From positions 62,001-126,000 of the forward strand of contig NZ_JAUAMB010000005.1 in assembly GCF_031010175.1 (NCBI RefSeq): DNA of 64,000 nt. The letters run 5' to 3'. Each line of letters starts with the position of its first letter. The first letter of the stretch is position 1. Of this stretch, positions 54,787 through 63,710 are shown one piece after another. A program made the translations under genes and the position numbers. The notes beneath the pieces are model-generated. The model did not search any database, was not told the origin of the DNA, and was given only the letters and a program-made list of their open reading frames with translations. This DNA comes from Halomonas sp. SpR1 (GTDB lineage: Bacteria > Pseudomonadota > Gammaproteobacteria > Pseudomonadales > Halomonadaceae).

Positions 54787-56001
54787 CTACTTCACAAACA
54801 GCTGGCGGGGAAAGTTGGCCAGGGTTTCGCAGCCAGTATCAGTAATCAAAATACTCTCGGTAATTTCCAGGCCCCAATTCTCTTCCCATAGCCCCGGCAT
54901 GAAGTGGAACGTCATGCCAGGCTGTAAGACAGTGTCATCCGAGGGGCGCAGACTCATGGTGCGCTCACCCCAGTCGGGCGGGTACGAAATACCGATGGGA
55001 TAACCACAGCGAGCACCGCCCCGGTCAAACCCGTATTTATCCATCGACGCGCCCAGCGCCATGGCAATATCCGCCGTTCGATTCCCAGGTTTGGCCACTG
55101 CCAGGCCGTTTTCAATGCCTTCAAGCAGGGCCGATTCAGCGCGGATAAAATCCGTCGGCGGTGTGCCCAGAAATACCGTGCGCGACATCGGCGCGTGGTA
55201 ACGCTTGAACACCCCGGCAATCTCAAAGAAGGTGCCCTCGCCTTTGCGAAACGGCGTGTCGTCCCAGGTCAGGTGCGGTGCGGCAGCGTCTTTGCCGGTG
55301 GGCAGCATGGGTACAATGGCGGGATAGTCGCCGCCAAATACCTTGCCGTTCTCATCCACAAAGCCTTCGATACCCACGCGATAAATTTCTGACACCAGCT
55401 TGCTCTTGGGCAAACCCGGCTCAATGACTTCCAGAATGCGCGTGTGCATGCCTTCCACAATTTTGGCGGCAATGCGCATGTACTCGACTTCCTGGGGCGA
55501 CTTTATCGCCCGACACCAGTTCACCAGCGCATTGGCATCCATAAAGCGCGCATGGGGCAGCTCGCGCAGCAGGCTTAAATAGGCCTTGGCGGAGAAGTAG
55601 TAGTTATCCATCTCCATGCCCACCACGCCCAGATGCCAGCCGCGATCAGGCATGATCGACTGCGCCAGATACTCCATCGGGTGCATGTCCGGATTCTGTA
55701 CATAGTAATCCGGGTAGTAGGTAATATTATCGGGGTCGATCCAGCAGGTGCGCAGGGCACCATTGGCATCCATGCGCCGTCCGAACCATACCGGCTCGCC
55801 TTCAAGGCCCACCAGCACACACTGATGCACATAAAACGACCAACCGTCGTAGCCGGTCAGCCAAGCCATATTGGACGGGTCACTGACGATCAATACGTCA
55901 ATGCCACGACTGGCCATTTCAGCACGCACTTTCCACAGGCGGGTAGCGTACTCTTCGCGCGTGAAAGGTAGGGAAACCTGAGTCATCGGCCAACTCGCCA
56001 T
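54787..56001 (-). CDS. doeA: Ectoine hydrolase
   Basis: A 404-residue M24 (creatinase/prolidase-fold) hydrolase that opens the ectoine ring, giving N-acetyl-diaminobutyrates. The N-terminal domain has 'DPSNMAWLTGYDGWSFYVHQ' and the C-terminal pita-bread fold has 'KRYHAPMSRTVFLG' and 'GMTFHFMPGLWEENWGLEIT'. The canonical set of five metal ligands is incomplete in this family. First gene of the doeA-B-X operon; a 290-base spacer separates it from ghrA. Confidence 0.94.
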   Translation of the reverse strand: MASWPMTQVSLPFTREEYATRLWKVRAEMASRGIDVLIVSDPSNMAWLTGYDGWSFYVHQCVLVGLEGEPVWFGRRMDANGALRTCWIDPDNITYYPDYYVQNPDMHPMEYLAQSIMPDRGWHLGVVGMEMDNYYFSAKAYLSLLRELPHARFMDANALVNWCRAIKSPQEVEYMRIAAKIVEGMHTRILEVIEPGLPKSKLVSEIYRVGIEGFVDENGKVFGGDYPAIVPMLPTGKDAAAPHLTWDDTPFRKGEGTFFEIAGVFKRYHAPMSRTVFLGTPPTDFIRAESALLEGIENGLAVAKPGNRTADIAMALGASMDKYGFDRGGARCGYPIGISYPPDWGERTMSLRPSDDTVLQPGMTFHFMPGLWEENWGLEITESILITDTGCETLANFPRQLFVK

Positions 56002-56291
56002 TAAAGATCACCAAGAACCAGCGCACTGCCCACTATAGGCACGCAACGCTGGGCCACAGGATCGACCTGGCCACCACCGATCAGGCGTCGGGGTTGCATC
56101 TGCTGCCGTTGCAGCAGGCCCGCCAATGTCGTCTTAAGCCGATACTAGCACCGACCCTTGGTCAACGGTCAAAGGCTTTATGACAAAAAGTGCATACGGC
56201 ATCGTTATTTGCACTAAGCAAGCTTGCAACCGCCTTTAGCGCTCACCATGATAACCTGCAGTGATAACACGTTTAGCAAGAGGGGAACGGG
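56002..56291. promoter_or_regulatory. Divergent region between doeA and ghrA
   Basis: About 290 bases holding the doe promoter (minus) and the ghrA promoter (plus). The inverted sequence tctgctgccgttgcagcag near 56099-56117 forms a small hairpin or operator-like dyad (ctgctg..cagcag). No gene is seen. Confidence 0.3.
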
Positions 56292-57227
56292 ATGAAAATT
56301 GTCGTGCATATTGATGAAGCTGCGCAGTGGCAAGCGGCGCTTGCGGAAGCATTGCCCCAAGCCACCGTACTGACCAGCGAGGCGCCAGCGGATGAGCGTA
56401 AAGGGGCTGACTATCTCGCTATCTGGAAGGCCCCCGCACACTTACTGCAAGAGCAGAACCAGCTCAAAGGCATCATTAATTTAGGCGCAGGGGTGGATTA
56501 CCTCCTCAAAACCCCTGGCCTGCCTGAAGACGTACCCATCGTAAAGTTACGCGATGCGGGTATGGGCGAGCTAATGGCCGATTACGTCCTCTATGGCGTG
56601 CTGCACTTCTACCGCAGCATGGATCGTTACGCGGAACAGCAGCATAGCGCCACTTGGCAACCGCAAGAGGTGGTGGAAAAATCTCAGTGGCCGGTGGGTG
56701 TATTAGGCCTGGGGGCTATTGGCAGCTCTGTCGCCAGCGCCTTGCAGCAAGCGGGCTTCCCGGTGCTGGGCTGGAGCCGCTCACCCAAGCAGATCAGCGG
56801 AGTGCGCTGTTTTCACGGCGACGACGGGCTAACAGAACTGCTCGGCCAGGTGCAAAGCCTTGTCACTATTCTCCCCGACACGGCCGCCACTCAACACATT
56901 CTTAACGCTGAGCGGCTGGCCCAGCTGCCCAAAGGCGCTAGTGTGATTAACCCTGGTAGGGGTAGCTTGATTGATGAGCAGGCGCTGCTGGACGCGCTGG
57001 GAAGCGCCGGTCAGCCTGGCCACTTACGCGGTGCACTGCTGGATGTATTCCATGAAGAGCCGCTGCCTACTGACAATCCGCTATGGAAACATCCCAGGGT
57101 CGTTGTCACACCGCATATGGCGGCGCCTACCCCACTTAACGATGCCATCGACCAAGTGATCTCTTACTTGCATGCTTTTGAATCGGGAGAAAAGCTCTCC
57201 ACGATCAACCCGGAGGCAGGTTACTGA
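56292..57227 (+). CDS. ghrA: Glyoxylate/hydroxypyruvate reductase A
   Basis: A 311-residue D-2-hydroxyacid dehydrogenase that reduces glyoxylate and hydroxypyruvate with NADPH. Seen: 'NLGAGVDYLLKTPGLPEDVP', the Rossmann motif 'VGVLGLGAIGSSVASALQQ', 'VINPGRGSLIDEQALL' (catalytic Arg), 'LLDVFHEEPLP' (Glu) and 'VVVTPHMAAPT' (catalytic His). Divergent from doeA. Whether it belongs functionally to the sugar-acid locus further right is unknown. Confidence 0.9.
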   Translation: MKIVVHIDEAAQWQAALAEALPQATVLTSEAPADERKGADYLAIWKAPAHLLQEQNQLKGIINLGAGVDYLLKTPGLPEDVPIVKLRDAGMGELMADYVLYGVLHFYRSMDRYAEQQHSATWQPQEVVEKSQWPVGVLGLGAIGSSVASALQQAGFPVLGWSRSPKQISGVRCFHGDDGLTELLGQVQSLVTILPDTAATQHILNAERLAQLPKGASVINPGRGSLIDEQALLDALGSAGQPGHLRGALLDVFHEEPLPTDNPLWKHPRVVVTPHMAAPTPLNDAIDQVISYLHAFESGEKLSTINPEAGY

Positions 57228-57301
57228 CGACGCCCTCACCCGCTATACTGGCGCGCTGGGAACCAAGTGCAGCCTAAAGGCTCTTAGGAAGATACGTTTT
57301 T

Positions 57302-58054
57302 ATGGAGGAAAGGCTCTTGGTCAATGTTCTCGCACGACTGCCTGGCCGCGCGCTAGCAGGGTTGGGGATGAGTTTTGCCGTCTTATGTTCTAGCGACATG
57401 GCGTTAGCAGCAGACACACTCAAAGACCCGCAGCTCTTTGAAGCCCCCAGGCCTTTTGAAGCACAGTACCGGCTTGAGGTTCGCGGTTGGCCGGGAGCGA
57501 CTATCACCCATCGCCTCTCTAACGAAGGAAATCACTGGTTAAGCGATATGCGCTTTTCGGTCGCCGTGGCGCGCGGCCAGGAGTTCAGCCGTTTTTCGCT
57601 GAATGAGCATGATACCCATGCGTTGCTCTATAGCAGTAGCTATTCGTTGCTCGGCGTCGGTGACAGCTATCAATTGAGCGAACGGGATATACCCACCTTA
57701 GACCGCCAGACGGCGCTCTTTGACCTATCGCGCCGAGCAGGGCACGAAAGCTGTACAGAGCGCACCCCCTGCGACATTGAGTTTGTCGATCACAAAGGGC
57801 GTGATGAGCACTTCCAATACTATGTTGATAAACAACGGATAACTGATCCCGGCAGCATTGGCATGCCTGGCGACGAGTTCGAAGCGCTAAACGTTTCGCT
57901 CATCGATGTTGAAAAGCCTAACCGTCTTCTCCAGATCCGTTTTCACCCTGACTGGCCCGGCCTGATTCTATCGGTGGTGTACCAAAAAGAGGGCCGCCGT
58001 GAAACCCAGCTCACACTGACTAACTTCCAACCAAACGGGGGCGTGTCGCCCTAA
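57302..58054 (+). CDS. DUF3108 secreted protein
   Basis: A 250-residue exported protein with a signal peptide ('LAGLGMSFAVLCSSDMALAA') and a beta-rich mature part: 'PFEAQYRLEVRGWPGATITH', 'LLYSSSYSLLGVGDSYQL', 'SYQLSERD', 'MPGDEFEALNV'. This fits DUF3108, thought to be an envelope protein. A TTG at 57317 with GGAGGA 7 bases before it may be the true start rather than the ATG at 57302, whose own codons contain that site. Its stop touches the lysO start. Confidence 0.8.
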   Translation: MEERLLVNVLARLPGRALAGLGMSFAVLCSSDMALAADTLKDPQLFEAPRPFEAQYRLEVRGWPGATITHRLSNEGNHWLSDMRFSVAVARGQEFSRFSLNEHDTHALLYSSSYSLLGVGDSYQLSERDIPTLDRQTALFDLSRRAGHESCTERTPCDIEFVDHKGRDEHFQYYVDKQRITDPGSIGMPGDEFEALNVSLIDVEKPNRLLQIRFHPDWPGLILSVVYQKEGRRETQLTLTNFQPNGGVSP

Positions 58055-58987
58055 ATGCTATCGGGTTTATTGATTGTTCTACTACCGCTTTTACTCGGCT
58101 ATTTGGTTCGCATTCGTTCCACGCAGCTCCAGAACCTAATCAACAGCGCAGTTAATAGCTCGGTCTATCTGATCCTACTGTTCATGGGAATAAGCCTTGC
58201 TGGCCTTGAAAATCTCTCTAGTCAGCTTTCACGCTTGGGCGGCAACGCCTTGCTGTTATTTAGCATTACCACGCTTTTTAACTTAGCAGCGCTATGGTGG
58301 CTATCGCGGCGTTTAACGCTTAAGGCAGGCAACTCACCGGTGATCAAAGACGCCCCCACCAGCAAGCTGGCGGCCATGCAGGGGTCGCTGTTATTGGTCG
58401 CCGTGGTGGCTGGAGGCGTTATCACTGGCCTGTTGCTGGGGCCACACCTGGGTGAAAAGCTTTTCAACACCGCAGATGTATTGGCCGAGTGGGTACTCTA
58501 TGTCTTACTAGCGTTGATCGGCTGCCAATTGCGTAACTCCGGCATGCCGCTCAAACAGATTTTGCTCAACCGCATGGGGCTGGCGATTGCGGTGACGCTG
58601 GCAATAAGTTCGCTGCTGGCAGGTTTGGCCGCCGCCCCGCTGCTCTCGCTGAGCTGGAACGAAGGCCTGGCGATGGCGTCTGGCTTTGGTTGGTATTCAC
58701 TTTCCGCCATCTTGATCGGCGACCAGTTGGGCCCTTTAATGGGCGGTGTGGCGTTTTTTAACGATCTCACCCGTGAATTGCTGGCGTTTATCCTGATCCC
58801 GCTGGTCATCCACCGCCACACCGCGCTGGCGATTGGCTACGGCGGCGCCACCTCCATGGACTTCACCCTACCCGTTATTCAGCAGCACGGCGGCGTAGCC
58901 TGCGTACCTATTGCGGTAGTCAGCGGGTTTATTCTCTCGCTACTCTCACCGCCACTGATTCTGTTTTTTCTTTCGCTGTCGGGTTAG
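58055..58987 (+). CDS. lysO: L-lysine exporter family protein LysO
   Basis: A 310-residue inner-membrane protein with about eight segments. 'LLLFMGISLAGLENL', 'WVLYVLLALIGCQLRNSG', 'GFGWYSLSAILIGDQLGP' and 'GGATSMDFTLPVIQQHGG' follow the LysO (YbjE/DUF340) pattern, including acidic residues in membrane segments needed for lysine export. It starts immediately after the DUF3108 stop and overlaps the convergent regulator gene by 4 bases. Confidence 0.9.
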   Translation: MLSGLLIVLLPLLLGYLVRIRSTQLQNLINSAVNSSVYLILLFMGISLAGLENLSSQLSRLGGNALLLFSITTLFNLAALWWLSRRLTLKAGNSPVIKDAPTSKLAAMQGSLLLVAVVAGGVITGLLLGPHLGEKLFNTADVLAEWVLYVLLALIGCQLRNSGMPLKQILLNRMGLAIAVTLAISSLLAGLAAAPLLSLSWNEGLAMASGFGWYSLSAILIGDQLGPLMGGVAFFNDLTRELLAFILIPLVIHRHTALAIGYGGATSMDFTLPVIQQHGGVACVPIAVVSGFILSLLSPPLILFFLSLSG

Positions 58988-59712
58988 CTGTTTAAGCAAT
59001 AGAGCAAGCGTGCGCGCTCTAAGTGCTTACGCATCTCCTCTACAGCTGCCTCTTTGTCGCCCTGCTCAATACAGTCAATAATTTTGGCATGCTCCAGCAG
59101 GGTAATATCTTCATTTCCCTCCCAGTGCAGCAAGCTCGCGTGAAAACGCGCCAGCCAGCCCAGCATGGCTTGGCTAGTTGCCATAAAAATGGGATTGCGG
59201 GTTATCCCGGCAATGGCGGTATGAAATGCCATATCGACCTCAATAAAGGCCTGAGCATCGCCATTTAAATGCCCGCGCTGTTGCCCTAACAGCTCTCTCA
59301 AATGAGCAATGTCTGCCTCAGAGGCCTGCCCTGTCGCCTTCTCCACCATACCCAGTTCAAAGAATGTGCGTGCTTCTTTGAGTTGCTCAAGCGACTGTGA
59401 CGAGCTAGCTAGCATATGACGAGCGGTTAAATCGATCTGCGACATCAACCCCACCGCCGTCGGCTGCAGTACTTTAGGTCGCTGGCCATGATTTATTTCA
59501 ACCAGCCCGATACGTTCGAGTGTTTGCATCGCCTCTCGAATGGCCGGCCTTCCCACACCATAGCTATCCATCAGCTCGCGCTCAGAAGGCAGTGTATCTC
59601 CAGGCTTGTACTGGCCCGCCTCAATCATTTCATACAAACGATCAAACACCTCATCTGACAGCTTGCGCCGAGTAATTTTAGGGGCTGGTTGCACGGCTAT
59701 TTCTCCTCGCAA
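58984..59712 (-). CDS. GntR/FadR-family regulator (FCD) of the sugar-acid locus
   Basis: A 242-residue regulator. The GntR winged helix is in 'LSDEVFDRLYEMIEAGQYKP', 'GDTLPSERELMDSYGVGRPA' and 'IREAMQTLERIGLVEI'; the FCD domain has metal-binding residues in 'FIEVDMAFHTAIAGITRNP' and 'HAKIIDCIEQGD'. Such regulators sense sugar acids or organic acids. It is divergent from the dehydrogenase-TRAP-RLP genes and most likely represses them. Confidence 0.9.
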   Translation of the reverse strand: MRGEIAVQPAPKITRRKLSDEVFDRLYEMIEAGQYKPGDTLPSERELMDSYGVGRPAIREAMQTLERIGLVEINHGQRPKVLQPTAVGLMSQIDLTARHMLASSSQSLEQLKEARTFFELGMVEKATGQASEADIAHLRELLGQQRGHLNGDAQAFIEVDMAFHTAIAGITRNPIFMATSQAMLGWLARFHASLLHWEGNEDITLLEHAKIIDCIEQGDKEAAVEEMRKHLERARLLYCLNS

Positions 59713-59927
59713 GCCAAATAGCGGCTTGGTTATCCATTAAGCATCAGCAGTCTAGCGCTGCAGTTCAATAAATTGGGCAAATTTTACTTAAATACGACCA
59801 AAGCAGCATTTGACAGACTGCTATAGATATTATGTCATCATACCAGTTGCCAGGTAAACAACCTTCCTATTTTCTCTTTCGGCAACCACATGGCTAACGC
59901 CATACAACATATTCACTGGAGTCTGCT
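59713..59927 (+). promoter_or_regulatory. Divergent control region of the sugar-acid locus
   Basis: Contains a TTGACA (59810-59815) as a possible -35 box and, just downstream, tatgtcatcatacca (59831-59845), an imperfect dyad containing TGGTATGATGAC on the minus strand, reminiscent of FCD-type operators. The assignment is by eye only. Confidence 0.3.
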
Positions 59928-60755
59928 ATGACCAATATTGCCCTTATCGGCGCTGGCGGAAAAATGGGTTACCGCCTGTCGAGCAACTTAAAACAATCGG
60001 ATTACATCGTTAGACACGTCGAGTTGAGTAACGCAGGCCGCCAACGTCTATCAGAAGGCCTTGGGATAAGCTGCGTAGATGCCAAGCAGGCGGTGCCTGA
60101 CGCTCAAGTGGTGATACTCGCGGTTCCCGATACCTTAGTGGGGCGGGTCGCTGAAGAGCTATCACCACTGATGGCCAGCGGCACCATGGTAATCACACTG
60201 GATGCCGCGGCGCCTTTTGCTGGCCACCTGCCCAACCGTGACGACTTGGTCTACTTCGTGACGCACCCTTGTCACCCACCGATCTTCAATGATGAAACAG
60301 ATCTAGATGCCAAGCGCGACTACTTTGGCGGCGCCAAGGCAAAGCAGCACATCGTCAATGCCCTGATGCAGGGGCCTGAAGAGCTTTATGCATTAGGCGA
60401 AGCAATCGCTAAAACCATTTATGCGCCGGTGGTTCGTTCGCATCGAGTATCGGTTGAGCAGATGGCACTGCTAGAGCCGGGTCTTTCTGAAACCGTATGC
60501 GCCACGCTGCTGGTAGTTATGCGCGAAGCGATGGATGAAGTCGTCGCCCGCGGCGTTGACCAAGAGTGCGCGCGCGACTTTTTGCTTGGCCATATGAATA
60601 TTCTGGCGGCAGTCATTTTCGATGAGCAACCCGGCGTATTCTCTGATGCTTGCAACAAAGCCATTGAGAATGGCAAACCACAATTGATGCGCGATGACTG
60701 GAAACGCGTATTTGAACCTGAAGAAATTGCCGAAAGCATTCGGCGTATTACCTAG
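59928..60755 (+). CDS. 6-phosphogluconate dehydrogenase-like oxidoreductase (ApnO-like)
   Basis: A 275-residue NAD(P)-dependent dehydrogenase. The N-terminal Rossmann motif is 'IALIGAGGKMGYRLSSNL'; 'VVILAVPDTLVGRVAEEL', 'YFVTHPCHPPIFND' and 'HRVSVEQMALLEPGLSE' define a C-terminal helical domain unlike classical 6PGDH. Proteins of this form include D-apionate oxidoisomerase (ApnO), found beside RuBisCO-like proteins and FadR regulators, as here. This makes a branched sugar acid the likely substrate. Start chosen for its GGAG site and N-terminal fit. Confidence 0.75.
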   Translation: MTNIALIGAGGKMGYRLSSNLKQSDYIVRHVELSNAGRQRLSEGLGISCVDAKQAVPDAQVVILAVPDTLVGRVAEELSPLMASGTMVITLDAAAPFAGHLPNRDDLVYFVTHPCHPPIFNDETDLDAKRDYFGGAKAKQHIVNALMQGPEELYALGEAIAKTIYAPVVRSHRVSVEQMALLEPGLSETVCATLLVVMREAMDEVVARGVDQECARDFLLGHMNILAAVIFDEQPGVFSDACNKAIENGKPQLMRDDWKRVFEPEEIAESIRRIT

Positions 60756-60826
60756 CACTGCTGTGTCACAAACATCGTCATAAAAACCTAAGCTCTACCG
60801 CTAATTACAATAAACTGGAGTAGAAC

Positions 60827-61825
60827 ATGACCACTTACAAGCTCAACAAAATCTCGACCAGCATTGCGGCTACCTTCGCCTCCGCCCTTGCACTGGCCGC
60901 CAGTACCTCAGCGTTTGCCGTTCAAGAGATGAACCTAGCGTTCACGCCACCGCTCAACTCCCACTATGGTGAGGCTGGCCAAGCGTTTGCCGAAGAGATT
61001 GATCGGCTTAGCGATGGTGAGTTTAAAATCAACCTGCGCCCTGCTAGTGCATTAGGTGGCGAGCGCGACGTGCTTGAAGGGTTACAAATCGGTTCAGTGG
61101 AGCTGACGCTAACCTCAACCGGTCCTATCGGTAATTTCGTCCCCTCGGTTTACGCTCTCGATTTCCCATTTTTGTTCCGCGACTACGATCACGCCCATAA
61201 AGTGCTGGATGGCGAGATTGGTCAATCGCTACTGGAGGAATTCGAAGATGAAGGCTTAATTGGTTTGGCCTGGGCGGAAAACGGTTTTCGACACTTAACC
61301 AATAGCGTGCGTCCTGTTGAAACGCCCGAAGACATGCAAGGCATGAAGATTCGCACCATGGAAAACCAAGTGCATCTGGAAACCTTCAAAGCCTTGGGCG
61401 CCGCGCCAACGCCCATTTCTTGGACAGAAGTCATTACCGCCCTACAGCAAGGCACCATCGACGGCCAAGAAAACCCGATACCCATTTTGACCGTTAACAA
61501 TATGTGGGAGATCCAGGATTACCTGACACTGACTGGCCACGTTTACTCCCCCACGGCTCTAGTGATGTCCAAGATCTATTGGGATGATCTGAGTGAAGAG
61601 CAGCAGGGCTGGTTCCGAGAAGCCGCCCAGGTAGCCGCTCAAACCTCGCGCGATGCCGTTCAGCGTATTGAAGAAGAAGGCGTAGAACTGCTGCGTAGTA
61701 ACGGTATGGAAGTGGTGACCGAGATCGATTACGAGCAGTTCCGTGCCGCCGCCGAGCCTGCCTACGAGCGCTACGCAGATCAGTATGGCAGTGAGCTACT
61801 AGAGCGTATCCGCGCAACCGAGTGA
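60827..61825 (+). CDS. TRAP transporter substrate-binding protein (DctP family)
   Basis: A 332-residue periplasmic binding protein with a signal peptide ('ATFASALALAASTSAFA'). 'SALGGERDVLEGLQIGSVEL', 'PFLFRDYDHAHKVLDGEIGQ' and 'MKIRTMENQVHLETFKALGA' (with the carboxylate-binding Arg) are typical of DctP proteins that bind sugar acids and other organic acids. GGAG precedes the ATG. First component of the transporter, followed by a hairpin and the two membrane subunits. Confidence 0.92.
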   Translation: MTTYKLNKISTSIAATFASALALAASTSAFAVQEMNLAFTPPLNSHYGEAGQAFAEEIDRLSDGEFKINLRPASALGGERDVLEGLQIGSVELTLTSTGPIGNFVPSVYALDFPFLFRDYDHAHKVLDGEIGQSLLEEFEDEGLIGLAWAENGFRHLTNSVRPVETPEDMQGMKIRTMENQVHLETFKALGAAPTPISWTEVITALQQGTIDGQENPIPILTVNNMWEIQDYLTLTGHVYSPTALVMSKIYWDDLSEEQQGWFREAAQVAAQTSRDAVQRIEEEGVELLRSNGMEVVTEIDYEQFRAAAEPAYERYADQYGSELLERIRATE

Positions 61826-61842
61826 GTCATTCTCTGCTGCAT

Positions 61843-61860
61843 GCCTCCCTCTCGGGAGGC
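61843..61860 (+). terminator. Hairpin between binding protein and membrane subunit genes
   Basis: gcctccc and gggaggc form a perfect 7-pair stem with a 4-base loop, followed by actttctcc. Such stems after solute-binding-protein genes often stop or stabilise transcripts so that the binding protein is made in excess. Confidence 0.6.
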
Positions 61861-61890
61861 ACTTTCTCCCCGACGATGAGGTTTACGCTT

Positions 61891-62421
61891 ATGTTGTCGC
61901 TTCTCAATAGCTTGGCCCAGGCGCTTATCAAGCTCACTCATAACCTTGCTGCAATACTTCTCGCCATTGCGGTCGCTTTAGTCTCCTTCCAAGTCTTTAC
62001 CCGTTTCATTCTCGGCGACCCCGCAGCCTGGTCAGAAATCCTAGCGCGAGGATTAATTATCTGGAGCGTTTTTTTAGTCAGTGCTGCGGCTTTCTGGTAC
62101 GGCGCCATGATTTCCATTGACCTTTTCCTTGATCGCTTGCCACCGCGCTTACGCATCTATGGCCAGCGGTTGGTGTGCACCGCCGTATTAACACTGCTCA
62201 CTATTCTTGTCTGGCAAGGGTACCTGATATCACTGCGCGTATCAGGCCAGCAAATCGCCATGCTCGAAATCCCCATGTCATGGTTTTATGCCTCTATACC
62301 CACTGGCTGCGCCGTCGCCATCGTCGCAGTAGTCGCACGCCAGCTCTGCGCCGAATATCAGCATCATCAGAACCAACACCGCACAAACCCTATTCGTACT
62401 GATATAGGAGAAACGCTATGA
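61891..62421 (+). CDS. TRAP transporter small permease (DctQ family)
   Basis: A ~176-residue inner-membrane protein with four segments: 'LAAILLAIAVALVSFQVFTR', then 'WSEILARGLIIWSVFLVSAA' and 'IPMSWFYASIPTGCAVAIVA'. The Trp-Ser-Glu and Trp-Phe pattern is typical of DctQ. The ATG at 61891 has GAGG 9 bases upstream; an ATG at 61876 is also possible. It overlaps dctM by 4 bases (ATGA). Confidence 0.88.
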   Translation: MLSLLNSLAQALIKLTHNLAAILLAIAVALVSFQVFTRFILGDPAAWSEILARGLIIWSVFLVSAAAFWYGAMISIDLFLDRLPPRLRIYGQRLVCTAVLTLLTILVWQGYLISLRVSGQQIAMLEIPMSWFYASIPTGCAVAIVAVVARQLCAEYQHHQNQHRTNPIRTDIGETL

Positions 62422-63692
62422 ATCTGGCGATCGGCTCAGCGTTGATCGCGTTGTTTGCCTTGTCGATACCCATTGCGGTTGCCATCGCCTTAACCGCGGT
62501 GATTGGTCTTTATTTCTTCAGCAGCGTTCCGCTCATGGTCGTCCCACAGCGCATGTTCGTGGGGTTGGATAGTTTTCCGCTGATGGCGGTGCCGTTCTTT
62601 ATTTTAGCCGGCCATATCATGAGCAACGGCGGCATAGCCACACGCATGGTTGAATTTGCCCGCTCACTGGTAGGTGGAATTCAGGGCGGCTTAGCCTGTA
62701 CCTGCGTAGTGACATGCATGATGTTTGCCGCTATCTCAGGCTCCAGCGTGGCCACGACCTTTGCCATCGGCGCCATCTTGATTCCTGCCATGGTAGCCCG
62801 TGGCTACCCGCCACCGATGGCCGCCTCTATCCAGGCCTCCTCAGCGGAACTGGGTATTATCATTCCCCCTTCTGTGCCATTGATTCTCTACGGTGTCAGC
62901 ACAGAAACCTCCATTACCCAGCTGTTTCTCGCTGGCTTCGGCCCCGGCCTAATGATCGGGTTAGCCCTGATTGTGATGGTCATTATTTGGTGTCGCTTAA
63001 AAGGCTATGGCACACAGGATGGTGATTTACGCTCACCGATTTGGCCCGCCTTTCGCAGTGCCTTTCTCGCTCTGTTAATGCCAGTCATTATTATCGGTGG
63101 GATTTACGGCGGCATTTTTACCCCCACCGAAGCCTCCGCGGTGGCTGTGTTGTATGGGCTGTTTTTAGGCATGGTGGTTTATCGCACCATAAAACTGAGT
63201 GATCTGCCGCGTATTTTCCGCGAGAGCGCCCTATCAGCAGGTTCGATTATGCTGATTATTGCTGCGGCCTCCATCCTAAGTTTTGTCATTGGACGTTCAG
63301 GCTTGGCCAGTGATATTGGCGTCTGGGCCCAAAGCACCTTTGATAATCGCTACACCTTCCTACTAGCCATCAACATGCTGCTACTGGTGGTCGGCATGTT
63401 TATCGAGACCTCCGCCGCCATTTTGATTCTTGCCCCCATCTTGGCCCCCATTGCGATTGGGTTCGGCATTGACCCAGTGCATTTCGGCATCGTGATCGTC
63501 GTGAATTTAGCGTTGGGTATGTTTACCCCGCCTCTAGGGGTGAATCTTTTTGCCGCCGCGCAAGTAGCCAAGCTACCCGTTGAACAGCTATTTCGCTTTT
63601 TGCTGCCGCCGGTACTCACCATCATCACCTGCCTGATGCTGATTACCTATGTGCCGATGATCTCGCTGTTTCTACGCGATCTTCTTTTTTGA
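62418..63692 (+). CDS. TRAP transporter large permease (DctM family)
   Basis: A 424-residue inner-membrane transport subunit with about twelve segments. 'VPFFILAGHIMSNGGIATRM', 'MMFAAISGSSVATTFAIGAI', 'ELGIIIPPSVPLILYGV' and 'GIYGGIFTPTEASAVAVLYG' are DctM signatures. It uses a sodium gradient to import the acid captured by the DctP protein. Translationally coupled to the small permease. A RuBisCO-like protein gene follows 18 bases later. Confidence 0.94.
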   Translation: MNLAIGSALIALFALSIPIAVAIALTAVIGLYFFSSVPLMVVPQRMFVGLDSFPLMAVPFFILAGHIMSNGGIATRMVEFARSLVGGIQGGLACTCVVTCMMFAAISGSSVATTFAIGAILIPAMVARGYPPPMAASIQASSAELGIIIPPSVPLILYGVSTETSITQLFLAGFGPGLMIGLALIVMVIIWCRLKGYGTQDGDLRSPIWPAFRSAFLALLMPVIIIGGIYGGIFTPTEASAVAVLYGLFLGMVVYRTIKLSDLPRIFRESALSAGSIMLIIAAASILSFVIGRSGLASDIGVWAQSTFDNRYTFLLAINMLLLVVGMFIETSAAILILAPILAPIAIGFGIDPVHFGIVIVVNLALGMFTPPLGVNLFAAAQVAKLPVEQLFRFLLPPVLTIITCLMLITYVPMISLFLRDLLF

Positions 63693-63710
63693 ACTGTCGG
63701 AGTCGAATTG

